A stretch of DNA of 64,000 nucleotides from Psychroflexus salarius. Its GTDB lineage: Bacteria > Bacteroidota > Bacteroidia > Flavobacteriales > Flavobacteriaceae. Shown in pieces: positions 9,378 to 19,200 of this stretch (the first letter of the stretch is position 1; each line of letters starts with the position of its first letter). The notes beneath the pieces are model-generated. The model was given only the letters and a program-made list of their open reading frames with translations. It ran no database searches and was not told the DNA's origin. The DNA is taken from assembly GCF_900129035.1 (NCBI RefSeq), contig NZ_FQTW01000001.1:558001-622000 (forward strand), in the 5' to 3' direction. A program made the position numbers and the translations under genes.

Positions 9378-10488
9378 ATGCTAAATCAAGACACACTCAA
9401 ATCACTTCAAAAAAGATTAACCGCCCTAAAACAGTATCTTTGACTTAGATGCTAAAGCCATAAAAATTTCAAACGAAGAAGAAAAAACCTTTGCGCCAGA
9501 TTTTTGGGATCAACCACGTCAGGCGCAAATCGTTATGCAAGAAATCAACAAAGAGAAACAGTGGATAAAAGATTTTAACCACGCCAAAACTTTAGTTGAA
9601 GAAACTGAAACACTTTACGAATTTTTTAAAGAAGATGAAGTCACTGAAACTGAAGTTGAGACTGCTTACGCTAATGCGGTTACTTCAATTGAAGATTTAG
9701 AATTTAAAAATATGCTTTCAGATGAAAGTGACGAGCTTACCGCTGTTTTACAAATTACCGCTGGTGCTGGTGGCACCGAGAGTTGTGATTGGGCTGAAAT
9801 GCTTATGAGAATGTATATTATGTGGGCTGAACGAAAGGGCTTTAAAATAAAAGAACTCAATAACCAATCTGGAGATGTTGCAGGTGTAAAAACAGTCACA
9901 TTAGAAATCGAAGGCGATTATGCTTTTGGGTGGCTTAAAGGTGAAAATGGTGTGCATCGCTTAGTCAGGATTTCGCCTTTTGATAGTAATGCCAAACGTC
10001 ACACTTCTTTTGCTTCGGTTTATGTCTATCCTTTAGTTGATGACCGTATAGAAATTGATATCAATCCTGCCGATATAAAATGGGATTTTGCGCGTTCTGG
10101 TGGCGCTGGCGGTCAAAATGTTAATAAAGTTGAAACCAAAGCCATCTTAACTCATCACCCAAGTGGTATTGTTATACATAATTCTGAAACACGTTCACAG
10201 CTTGAAAACCGTGAAAAAGCGATGCAAATGCTAAAATCTCAACTATACGAGATTGAATTACAAAAGCAACTTTCAGCACGAAACGAAATTGAATCAGAGA
10301 AAAAAAGTATTGAATGGGGTTCACAAATCAGAAATTATGTAATGCATCCTTATAAACTTGTAAAAGATGTTAGAACAAGTCACGAAACTGGAAATGTAGA
10401 TGCCGTAATGAACGGGAATATAGATGAGTTTTTAAAAGCTTACCTTATGGCTGAAGGACAAAAAACAGAACAAACAGAAGAATTATGA
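9378..10488 (+). CDS. prfB: Peptide chain release factor 2 with programmed +1 frameshift
   Basis: Release factor RF2, which ends translation at UGA and UAA codons. The ATG at 9378 opens a 21-codon frame ending in TAT CTT TGA C (stop at 9441-9443). Reading continues in the +1 frame from GAC at 9442 to 10488, giving about 369 residues, the usual length. This is the classical autoregulatory RF2 frameshift slip site. The SPF codon-recognition tripeptide (RISPFDS) and the catalytic GGQ (residues about 244-246, in GGAGGQNVNKVET) are present. The AGGGGG-like stimulator that precedes the slip site in E. coli is absent. The downstream arsC-like gene overlaps by 4 bases. Confidence 0.95.
9435..9443 (+). 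promoter_or_regulatory. prfB programmed +1 frameshift site (TATCTTTGAC)
   Basis: In-frame TAT CTT TGA immediately followed by C. The weak UGA-C stop context slows termination and lets the peptidyl-tRNA slip from CTT to TTT. The upstream codons (CTA AAA CAG) contain no purine-rich Shine-Dalgarno-like tract. Confidence 0.92.
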
Positions 10489-10826
10489 TAACAATTTACC
10501 ACAATCCAAGATGTAAAAAATCACGTGAAGGCCTTCAATTATTAGAAGAAGCTAATGTAGAATTTGAAATTGTGAAGTACCTAAATGAAGTACCTTCAAC
10601 CAATGAAATTGAATCAATTTTAGAGAAACTCAATAAAACACCAATTGAACTGGTGAGAACTAATGAAAAAATCTGGAAAGAAAATTTTAAAGGGAAAGAT
10701 TTAAGCGATCAAGATATTATTGAAGCGATGCATTCATTCCCTAAATTAATTGAACGACCAATCGTTATTAACAATCAAAAAGCAGTAATTGGCCGACCAC
10801 CAGAACAAATTAAATCAATAATTTAA
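10485..10826 (+). CDS. ArsC-family (glutaredoxin-type) arsenate reductase-like protein
   Basis: A 113-residue thioredoxin-fold protein of the ArsC/Spx/YffB family. The N-terminal NPRCKKS places the reactive cysteine at C10. Three arginines matching the oxyanion-binding arginines of classical ArsC are present (R58 in LVRTNE, R91 in IERPIV, R104 in IGRPPE), which favours arsenate reductase over Spx. No arsenite pump or ArsR regulator is nearby, so a general redox role remains possible. The start overlaps the prfB stop (ATGA), implying translational coupling. Confidence 0.88.
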   Translation: MITIYHNPRCKKSREGLQLLEEANVEFEIVKYLNEVPSTNEIESILEKLNKTPIELVRTNEKIWKENFKGKDLSDQDIIEAMHSFPKLIERPIVINNQKAVIGRPPEQIKSII

Positions 10827-10878
10827 GTTTTTTTAAACATGTATTTCAACTGAAACCTTGTTTATTTAAAGAAAAAAC

Positions 10879-11850
10879 ATGGTTCACAAAATTAAGAGTG
10901 AAAATTTAGCAAACGAATATCAAAATTGGAAGTTTAGTCAAAAACTAATTGAGTCAATTTGTGAAACCTTAATAAAGTATGAAATTGATCATCTAAAAGC
11001 TGGACTAGAAAACTCGCTAATCAACTCTTTACAAGGAGATGAAGCCTTTGATATTTATAACACTTTTAAAAAGCTAGACCTTACAAATCTAATTGATGGT
11101 TTTAATTATACTGAAATACAGCTATTAAAGTCAGATCTTGAAATTATCTTAAATTTAATCCGAGTCACTGAAAAAAACGCTACGGATTCAAATGAAGTGG
11201 GCATTACAGTAGATGATAAATCTTTAAGCATTGCCGATTTTAAGCTAACTAGAAATCAGTATGTTGACAAGGCTATTAATTATGTTGCTAAAAAACACAA
11301 TCTTAATAAAGCCTATGAATCAACGCTAATTGCAGCTTTAAGATATGCGTCAATTTACGCTAAGACTAGACATATTGGCCCACCACAAGATGTTTATGAT
11401 TTATTTTGTGATTGGGGAATTAAAAATGAAGGCTTTGCTTCTCCTTTTAACGCTAGACTTCTTGGCAAAGACAACTGTAAATTTTATAGTTTATTTAAAG
11501 AAACCGATTTTATTTTTGGTAGTGAAGGAAGCTTTTTTGACCAAGAAAAGCCTACAAACCCAGGGCATTGGAGTCTAGATCCGCCTTTTACCACCGAAAT
11601 CATTGAAATAACAGAGGCTAAACTTAAAAAATGGATTAAATTATATCCATCAATAAGCTTCTTATTAATTATACCAGCATCTTACCAGCTCAAGATAAAA
11701 CCTAATGAAACTGTTAGGCTTTTAAAAAATGTTCATTCTTACGAAGGCTTAGAAGGTGTCAAGAAAAAATTGCCACTAGATGTCAATATTCATCGTTTTG
11801 GTGAAATTGAAAAATTCTCTGTGGAAGCTATTAAAAATGCTTACACTTAA
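10879..11850 (+). CDS. PCIF1-like putative adenine-N6 methyltransferase
   Basis: A 323-residue protein. Residues 1-165 are mostly helical and unassigned. Residues 165-290 carry the ordered signature I associate with the PCIF1 family (the m6Am cap methyltransferase of animals): EGFASPFN (184-191), FGSEGSFFD (213-221), SLDPPF (232-237) and FLLIIPA (261-267). DPPF fits the (D/N/S)PP(F/Y/W) catalytic motif of adenine-N6 methyltransferases; human PCIF1 has NPPF in the equivalent place, preceded by FASP and FGSRG motifs. There is no WW domain, and the protein is under half the human length. The substrate (DNA, RNA or other) is unknown. It follows prfB-arsC by 52 bases on the same strand and is closed by a terminator. 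The assignment rests on motif order recalled from the family, not on a search. Confidence 0.7.
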   Translation: MVHKIKSENLANEYQNWKFSQKLIESICETLIKYEIDHLKAGLENSLINSLQGDEAFDIYNTFKKLDLTNLIDGFNYTEIQLLKSDLEIILNLIRVTEKNATDSNEVGITVDDKSLSIADFKLTRNQYVDKAINYVAKKHNLNKAYESTLIAALRYASIYAKTRHIGPPQDVYDLFCDWGIKNEGFASPFNARLLGKDNCKFYSLFKETDFIFGSEGSFFDQEKPTNPGHWSLDPPFTTEIIEITEAKLKKWIKLYPSISFLLIIPASYQLKIKPNETVRLLKNVHSYEGLEGVKKKLPLDVNIHRFGEIEKFSVEAIKNAYT

Positions 11851-11852
11851 TA

Positions 11853-11880
11853 AAAAAGCCTCAATTTGATGAGGCTTTTT
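11853..11880. terminator. Bidirectional terminator between the PCIF1-like gene and fumC
   Basis: An 11-bp perfect stem, AAAAAGCCTCA/TGAGGCTTTTT, gives T-runs on both strands between two convergent genes. Confidence 0.9.
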
Positions 11881-11897
11881 GGTAAAGTACAATTAAT

Positions 11898-13292
11898 TTA
11901 TTTTGAGTTTGTCATATCTTCAGGTTTAACCCATTCATCAAATTCTTCAGCTGTTGTATAGCCTAAATTAACAGCTTCCTCTTTTAAAGTTGTACCATTT
12001 TTATGGGCAGTATTGGCAATTTCAGCTGCTTTATAATATCCGATTTTTGTATTTAAAGCTGTAACTAACATCAACGAATTTCTTAAATGTTCGTCTATTC
12101 GTGCTTGATTAGGTTCAATACCTCTTACACAATTAACATCAAAAGAAACCGAAGCATCCCCAAGTAATTCAGCTGATTCTAAAACATTAGCAGCCATAAC
12201 TGGTTTAAATACATTCAGCTCAAATTGGCCTTGCATTCCACCAGTAGTTACAGCAAAATCATTACCTATAACTTGGCTGCAAACCATTGTTAAAGCTTCA
12301 CATTGTGTAGGATTAACTTTACCAGGCATTATAGATGAGCCTGGCTCATTGGCAGGAATATTTATCTCACCAATACCACTTCTAGGACCAGATGAAAGCA
12401 TTCTAATATCATTTCCTATTTTATTTAAAGAAACGGCTAGCTGTTTTAAAGCACCATGAGTTTCAACCAAAGCATCATGAGCAGCTAAAGCTTCAAATTT
12501 ATTTTCAGCTGAAACAAAAGGATATCCCGTAAATTCAGCAATATATTTAGCTACATTTTCAGCATAATTTTTAGGTGTATTTAAGCCTGTACCAACTGCT
12601 GTACCGCCTAAGGCTAATTCAAGTAAGTGAGGTAATGTATTTTCAAGAGCTCTTAAACCATGATCAAGTTGTGAAACATAACCGCTAAATTCTTGACCTA
12701 AAGTTAAAGGTGTGGCATCCATAAAATGCGTACGACCAATTTTAACTACATCGGCAAAAGCTTTTGATTTAACTTCTAATTGATTTCTTAACTGTTGAAT
12801 TCCTGGTAAAGTAACTTCAACTATTTTTTTATATATCGCAATATGCATTCCTGTCGGAAAGGTATCATTCGATGATTGAGATTTATTAACATCATCATTT
12901 GGCGCTATGGTCTTTTCACCTTCACCAAGTTTGTGTCCCTGAAGCTGATGAACGCGATTAGCAATAACTTCATTAACATTCATATTGCTTTGAGTACCTG
13001 AACCTGTTTGCCAAATAACTAGAGGAAATTCATTATCGTGTTTGCCTTCAAGAATCTCGTCACATACCTGAGCAATTAAATCTCGTTTTTCGGTAGATAA
13101 AACGCCTGCATCCGCATTAGTAAAGGCTGCTGCTTTTTTTAAGTAAGCAAATCCATAGATAATTTCTAGTGGCATTGAAGCCGCTTTTCCTATTTTAAAA
13201 TTATTTCTAGATCGTTCAGTTTGCGCTCCCCAAAGTTTATCTTCTGGAACTTTCACTTCGCCAATTGTATCTTTCTCTATTCTGTAGGTCAT
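11898..13292 (-). CDS. fumC: Class II fumarate hydratase
   Basis: Oxygen-stable, iron-free fumarase of the TCA cycle, interconverting fumarate and L-malate. It is 464 residues long, normal for FumC. The superfamily signature [11 protein letters not shown] is at 318-328 (the catalytic serine is in this loop), [10 protein letters not shown] at 186-195 carries the active-site histidine, and [13 protein letters not shown] at 96-108 is the substrate-binding segment. A TAAATTTG box on the minus strand at 13311-13318 lies 18 bases before the start. Confidence 0.97.
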   Translation of the reverse strand: MTYRIEKDTIGEVKVPEDKLWGAQTERSRNNFKIGKAASMPLEIIYGFAYLKKAAAFTNADAGVLSTEKRDLIAQVCDEILEGKHDNEFPLVIWQTGSGTQSNMNVNEVIANRVHQLQGHKLGEGEKTIAPNDDVNKSQSSNDTFPTGMHIAIYKKIVEVTLPGIQQLRNQLEVKSKAFADVVKIGRTHFMDATPLTLGQEFSGYVSQLDHGLRALENTLPHLLELALGGTAVGTGLNTPKNYAENVAKYIAEFTGYPFVSAENKFEALAAHDALVETHGALKQLAVSLNKIGNDIRMLSSGPRSGIGEINIPANEPGSSIMPGKVNPTQCEALTMVCSQVIGNDFAVTTGGMQGQFELNVFKPVMAANVLESAELLGDASVSFDVNCVRGIEPNQARIDEHLRNSLMLVTALNTKIGYYKAAEIANTAHKNGTTLKEEAVNLGYTTAEEFDEWVKPEDMTNSK

Positions 13293-13310
13293 GATGTTAT
13301 ATTTTATTTA

Positions 13311-13318
13311 CAAATTTA
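13311..13318 (-). promoter_or_regulatory. -7 box of fumC promoter
   Basis: Minus-strand TAAATTTG (TAnnTTTG consensus), 18 bases from the fumC ATG. No TTG at the usual spacing was found. Confidence 0.5.
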
Positions 13319-13405
13319 ATGAAACTCAATTACTGCATTAGAATTTTTTAGGAGTTATCACAAAATTTATTTAAAAAAAACAAATAATAGAATCTCTTAA
13401 TTACT

Positions 13406-13413
13406 TATATTTG
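13406..13413 (+). promoter_or_regulatory. -7 box of the 54-residue membrane protein gene
   Basis: TATATTTG, 19 bases before the ATG at 13433, in the divergent region with fumC. Confidence 0.5.
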
Positions 13414-13432
13414 TAGCAAATTAATAAGCGAT

Positions 13433-13597
13433 ATGTTCGAATTTGACCAGTATTTAGGATTTTTAGCATTTTTAGCCATTTTAACCATCGGCTTTTGGTT
13501 ATTGATATTTTTAACTGCCATTATTCCTTATTGGATTGGCGGTGCATTAATGGAACGTTTAAGGGAAATAAAAGAAAGTAAGAAATCTAAACAATAA
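13433..13597 (+). CDS. Small membrane protein, 54 residues
   Basis: The frame starts MFEFDQYLGFLAFLAIL and has two hydrophobic stretches (about residues 8-30) joined by a PYWIGG turn. It ends in a highly basic tail (RLREIKESKKSKQ), so the C-terminus is probably cytoplasmic. It has its own TATATTTG box upstream and a strong terminator just downstream, which supports a real transcribed gene. I do not recognise a family and propose no function. Confidence 0.68.
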   Translation: MFEFDQYLGFLAFLAILTIGFWLLIFLTAIIPYWIGGALMERLREIKESKKSKQ

Positions 13598-13616
13598 ATT
13601 AGATTTTACATTTATA

Positions 13617-13650
13617 AAAAAAAGGAGAGCAAATTGCTCTCCTTTTTTTT
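13617..13650. terminator. Bidirectional terminator
   Basis: AAAAGGAGAGCAA paired with TTGCTCTCCTTTT is a near-perfect stem with T-runs on both strands. It serves the small membrane protein gene and the convergent TonB-type receptor. Confidence 0.92.
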
Positions 13651-13667
13651 TATGTCAGTAAAAATTT

Positions 13668-16121
13668 TTAATAACCACCATCGTCACCATAATCTTGATT
13701 ACCACCTCTACTTTGGCGTTTATTTTGGTTAAAGCGATAAACTACAGTCATTGTAATTTGGCGTTCTCTCCACTGAAATTCACTATTAGAAGTAAACTCA
13801 TCGGTGACTGTAAATTGTTGACGTTTTCTTGAATTAAATAAATCTCTTACATTTAAAGAAATGGTCGCATTATCATTTAAAAAATCTTTACTAAAAGCTA
13901 AATCTAAAGAAGCGATTGGGTCAGTTTTAGTTTGAGCGTTTTCTCTAGGACCTCTATAAAAAGCGTTGGTTTGCCACTGCACTTTCCATGGTAAATCGAT
14001 TTTAGAACTAAATCTACCAAAAAAGCTTTCGTTTTCAGCACCAAAATCACGACCATTAAATTGACCATCTGAAATAAATTTAAAGTAATTAAAACTACCG
14101 TTTAATCGCCACCAATCTGTTGGATTGTATAATACACCGATTTCAGCTCCATAACGTTCGTTACTTGATAGATTGATTGGTATGGAGCGAATAATCGGGA
14201 TACCATCAGAAGTAGTTTGACCGGTTTCTTCTTGAATACGTTCAAAAGAATCTGTTTCACGTTGGTAATAAACAGAACCATTTAGTGTTAGTAACTTATC
14301 AAAACGTTTTAGGTAACCTAGATCAAAGGCATTAGAAAAAGCGGGATTTAAACTTGGATTACCTTGAAAAATATTAGTTCGGCTTGAACGTGATGGAAAC
14401 GGATTAACAAACCAACCTCTTGGCCTATTTATACGTCTATTGTAGCCTAAGGTAATATTTTCATCTTCGCCAATTTCAAAGTTTAAGTTAACCGTTGGAA
14501 AGAAACCTGAAAAGTTATTATCAAAATTAAGATCGACATCTTCTCCTAATAACTCTTGAATATTGTTGATATCGCCATAAGGTGTTGTTTTACCCTTAAG
14601 TTGTGTATGCTCATAACGCAGACCTAATAGAAAAGAAAATTTCCCGATTTTATTACCATATTGAGAATAAACAGCGGTCACATTTTCATTGTAATCAAAC
14701 ACATTAGAAATGGTATCATCAAACACTAATTGGCCATTTTGGTCTAATGTATTTAATCTAAAGTCAGTCACCTCATTTTCATAATTACCTCTAAAGCCAG
14801 CTTCAAATTGAGCATCTCCCATTGGCCGAACATAATCGGCTTGAATTAATAAATCAGTTTGGTCATTGTTCTCAACAATATCATCTTGTGCAATCAATTC
14901 AGGTGCTAAAAAAACTTCATTTTCTTCAATCAGGTTAGTTGTTTTTTCATCATCAATCGCATATTGAAAATCTGCTGTTAAACGGTGACCTTCAGAATCG
15001 TATCTTTTTTCAAAATTAACGGCAAACTGATGTGTCATTTCTTCTTCTAATTCATTTTCAACTCGAATGGTTTGACTAGCTAAATCTCCGTTAATGAAAC
15101 GCTCTGTATCGTTGTTTGTTAAATCAGAATCATCTCCCATTCGGTTAAAATAACTTACAGTCACTTCGGTTGTGTCATTAAAAAAATAGGTTGAACCAAT
15201 ATTAACATTAAAGTTTTCACGATCTCGGTCATAATCTCGGCGTTCAAAAATACGGTCAAATTGAGATGTATCTTCAAAATAGTTGTTTTCAAAAACAGCG
15301 TTACCTGGTGGTTGCCTTTGGGTATAACCTATGTTAGTAAAGAAATTGAAGCGATCTGTTCTAGCATTAGCATTAACATTGATACCATTGTTGAGTGGTG
15401 TACCTATATTTGCCCGTACAGAACCGTTAAAACCTAAGGTTTTATCTCGTTTAAGAACAATATTCAAAATACCGGCTGAACCTTCTGCATCATATCTTGC
15501 TGAAGGACTTGTAATAACTTCAACTTTCTCGATAGCTTCAGCAGGAAGCTGTTGTAGTACATCTGTCGATCCAAATCCAGCAATTGCCGATGGTTTACCG
15601 TTAATTAAAATTCTTACATTATTATTACCTCGGAGGTTGATAGCACCGTCAACATCAACTGTAACTGAAGGAACATTGGCTAAGGCATCAGAGATTGTTG
15701 CACCACTTGTGGTTAAATCTTTGCCAATATTGTATATCTTTTTATCAAGACGAACATCAACTGTTGTCGTTTCAGCTGTTACCACAACTTCATCTAAACT
15801 GTCAGCTTTGATTCCAAGTTTGATTGTTCCTAAATCTTTATTTTTTGATAAATCTAAATTATTGAAAGTTTTAGATTCAAATGAAATATATTCAATTTTT
15901 ACATTATAAGTACCTTTTTCTACTTTAAGTGAAAACTCACCTTTGGTATTAGTAACACCACCTTCAACAAGCTCGTTAGTTGTTGGATTCAGTATAGAGA
16001 TTGTTGCGTATTCTAAAGGAAAATTTTGGGATTTATCAATAACTTTACCTGTTAATTTGGATTCTTGACTTAGCCCAATTATTGGAAGGAGAAAAATTAA
16101 ACTTACATAAATATACTTCAC
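13668..16121 (-). CDS. TonB-dependent receptor-type outer-membrane protein
   Basis: An 817-residue outer-membrane beta-barrel. A signal peptide ends near residue 18 (GLSQ). It is followed by a CarboxypepD_reg-like domain (about 21-105), then a plug domain (about 125-225) containing EVVVTAE, an SDALANVPSVTVD stretch and a RGNNNVRILINGKP loop. The rest is a barrel rich in aromatic and Asn residues (outer-membrane beta-barrel family 3 style). The tail GGNQDYGDDGGY is low-complexity. No SusD partner is adjacent, so polysaccharide uptake is not implied. The ligand is unknown; peptide or metal uptake are possibilities. A weak hairpin (16172-16197) lies in the 91-base gap to ccsBA. Confidence 0.9.
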   Translation of the reverse strand: MKYIYVSLIFLLPIIGLSQESKLTGKVIDKSQNFPLEYATISILNPTTNELVEGGVTNTKGEFSLKVEKGTYNVKIEYISFESKTFNNLDLSKNKDLGTIKLGIKADSLDEVVVTAETTTVDVRLDKKIYNIGKDLTTSGATISDALANVPSVTVDVDGAINLRGNNNVRILINGKPSAIAGFGSTDVLQQLPAEAIEKVEVITSPSARYDAEGSAGILNIVLKRDKTLGFNGSVRANIGTPLNNGINVNANARTDRFNFFTNIGYTQRQPPGNAVFENNYFEDTSQFDRIFERRDYDRDRENFNVNIGSTYFFNDTTEVTVSYFNRMGDDSDLTNNDTERFINGDLASQTIRVENELEEEMTHQFAVNFEKRYDSEGHRLTADFQYAIDDEKTTNLIEENEVFLAPELIAQDDIVENNDQTDLLIQADYVRPMGDAQFEAGFRGNYENEVTDFRLNTLDQNGQLVFDDTISNVFDYNENVTAVYSQYGNKIGKFSFLLGLRYEHTQLKGKTTPYGDINNIQELLGEDVDLNFDNNFSGFFPTVNLNFEIGEDENITLGYNRRINRPRGWFVNPFPSRSSRTNIFQGNPSLNPAFSNAFDLGYLKRFDKLLTLNGSVYYQRETDSFERIQEETGQTTSDGIPIIRSIPINLSSNERYGAEIGVLYNPTDWWRLNGSFNYFKFISDGQFNGRDFGAENESFFGRFSSKIDLPWKVQWQTNAFYRGPRENAQTKTDPIASLDLAFSKDFLNDNATISLNVRDLFNSRKRQQFTVTDEFTSNSEFQWRERQITMTVVYRFNQNKRQSRGGNQDYGDDGGY

Positions 16122-16212
16122 GGTCTTAATTGTTTTATTAATTACACAACTATGACCTTGTATAAAGAATTAAGTTTAAGTGTTCTTCGTTAAACTTGAG
16201 TTAATAGAAATA

Positions 16213-19200
16213 TTAAGATTTAAAGTATTTCTTGTAATTACGTTTAGCAAAAAAACCAATAACGAACCAAATCACTAAACTTATAATGATAAATTGATAA
16301 CTAATAATTTGGTCTCCACTAGCATAAGAATGTAAGCCTGTTAAGTAGAAATTAACACCAAAATACGTCATTAAAATAGAACCAAAAGCAATTACAGCAG
16401 CCCAATTGAAAGCAAACATGCCTTTTAAACCAGGAACAAATCTCATATGAATCACAAATGCATAAACAATAATGCTAATTAAAGCCCAAGTTTCTTTAGG
16501 ATCCCAACCCCAGTAACGCCCCCAACTTTCATTGGCCCATTGGCCACCTAAGAAGTTTCCTATGGTTAGCATAATTAAACCAACTGTAAGTGATAATTCA
16601 TTAATTATGGTAAGCTCTTTTATATTTAGCTTCATTTTTTTCTTATTCTTTTTAGTTGTAGCGATTATCAAGAACAACGCAACTAAACCTATAATTGTGC
16701 TTAATGCAAAAGGACCATAACTACCAACAATGACCGCTACATGAATCATTAACCAATAAGAGTCTAATACAGGCTGTAAATTACCAATACTTGGGTCTAA
16801 CCAATTTAAGTGAGCAACAAATAAAATAATTGAAGCGACAAATGCAGTTGACGCCATAGTTAAGTCACTTTTCCTACCAAATGCTAAACCAAAAAACATG
16901 GTTGCCCATCCTACATAAATCATACTCTCATAAGCATTACTCCATGGCGCATGCCCTGAAATATACCAACGTAAAATTAATCCTGCCGTATGTGAAAGGA
17001 ACAATACAACGAGTAATATTTTACAAATATTTACAATAATGGTATTAACTTTAGACTGACTAAAAATTTGTATTAAAACAAACACAATCATGATAAAGCC
17101 AACCAATAAGTAATATTTGTAAAGTTTGTTGAAGACATCTAACTTATTGTAAAGTATTTCAGCTTCAACTTTATCTTTACTTGGTAACACTTCACTGCCA
17201 TATTTCTTCTGAAAATTATTCATGCTTGTCAAAATACTTTCTGCTTGTGTATAGTCACCAGTTTGTCTAGCTTTTTGAAGGGATTGAATATATATAGGCA
17301 AAATGCTTTTTGTATACAGCGTATCTTCATTGGCAAAAAAGCGATCTTCTTCTAACTCCGTATATGAGACCCAGCGGTTATTAGGGTGATTAGGAATAGG
17401 AAAAATACGCAACATTTCGCCTTGGAGTGTGCTAAACAATAAATTTACACGCTCATCGGCTTTTATAAAATCTTTTTGAAACTGATTAGGAACTTTAGCC
17501 CGATAGGCTTGCTCTAAAAAAGATCCTAACTTGTATGTACCATCTTTATTAAAAAATTGCGTTAAAGACAAATACTCTTTACCTTCCGGTATATCTAATA
17601 TATGATGAATACTATCGTTTTTAGCTTTTAAACTAATAATTGGCGCAGTGTACCAAACCATTGGATTTTCTATCATTGATAGTAATACCTGATCACTATT
17701 CAAGCCTTGATAAGAATCTTGTTTACCAAGTTTTCTTAGCAATTGAGAAGAATATGTATTAATCGGCTTCATTCGGCCGCCATAATCTTGAATAACTAAA
17801 TTTCCAAACTTAGCGGCGTGATTTTCATCAACGGCATTGGCTTTAATCATTTTGTTAACTTGTTCAACATCCATATTCATGACGCTTGACGCGGAAGAAT
17901 GATTGTCATGAACATCTACAGAGTCAACTTCAGTTTTAGGTTGAGGCTCAGCAACAACATTACCATTTTCTACTTGTGCAAAAGTTGAAGTTGATAAACC
18001 AAATAAAATTAAAAGGCTTGCCAGTTTTGCCTTTTTAGCTTTAACTTTTTTAAGAGAATGACGCAAATTTCCAAAACGTGAGTGGCGATCAAACATAATA
18101 AGCATTAAACCTAAATAAAGTAAAAAATAGCCAATATAAGTAATCCATGTGCCCCACCAATCGTTATTAACTGATAAAATGGTGCCACGTTCATCAGGTT
18201 GAAAAGAGGCTTGAAAAAACCGATAACCATCGTGGTCTAAGACATGGTTCATGTAAATATCATAAGGATAAGAATTTGCTCCATCAACAACTTCAACTTT
18301 AGACATAAATGAAACATAACTTGGTGTACCACGATCAGCTGTTCCAGGTTGTTTTTCAGCAATAAAATCGTTTAATTTTAAAGAAAATGGAAGTTCGACT
18401 TCTTTACTGCCATAACGCGTATATATATCAAACCCACCAACTTCAATTTTCTTTAAGTCTTCAATTGTACCTTGAGAGCCTAATAAACTAATTGTATCTG
18501 TTTCGGTTGGTGTAGTTACTTTGAATTTAACGCCATCACGTTCATTTTCATTTGGGTTTTCAATAGCCACTAAGTCATATTTTCCTTTGATAGCTTGTTC
18601 AGGAATTACAAACTGCATATTGCCAACATTGTAGAGTGATCTTAAGTTCAATTTTTGGATTGAATCTTTAATAAGTTGTCCTTTTTTTTGATCAGCCATT
18701 CGCATCCAGTCGCCTTCAAAAGCAGAGTTGATTGAAAAGCCAACATCGTTATTACCAGCTATGTTAATAGCGCCATCAGTTTGTTTATTAAATGCAAACA
18801 AGGTGTTGTGAATATTTACTACCTCACCAGATTCTAGGTAATGCTCATGACGACTGCCACTACTCGACTCTACTAATTTTAAAAATAAGTTACCTTCTTT
18901 ACTTGATACAACGCCTTCTTTAGCAGCTTTAATAAAATCGACAACTTCAAAACTAACTGGTGTACCGTTAAATTCAGTTTCAATAATTTTTCCTTTGCTA
19001 ATTTTAGGACCTAAATTAATGGGGTGATGTTGGATTCTACGTCTTGGTTCGCCATTAATTTTACCATCAATATAAGTGGTAAGGTAAGTTTTTTCAGAGA
19101 GCATTTTGTTGGTAAGCTCGCCTTCTTGAATTGGCATAATACCTTCTTCTCCTATATAACGGGTAACAAAAGCACCAAATAATATTAAAATAAAAGATAA

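Noticed and set aside
15331-15909. Long open frame on the plus strand opposite the TonB receptor
   Set aside because: It lies wholly inside the receptor gene on the other strand, with no family similarity; a shadow frame.
16172-16197. Hairpin AAGTTTAA/TTAAACTT between ccsBA and the TonB receptor
   Set aside because: It lacks a T-run on the relevant strand and is AT-only, so it is not supported as a terminator.
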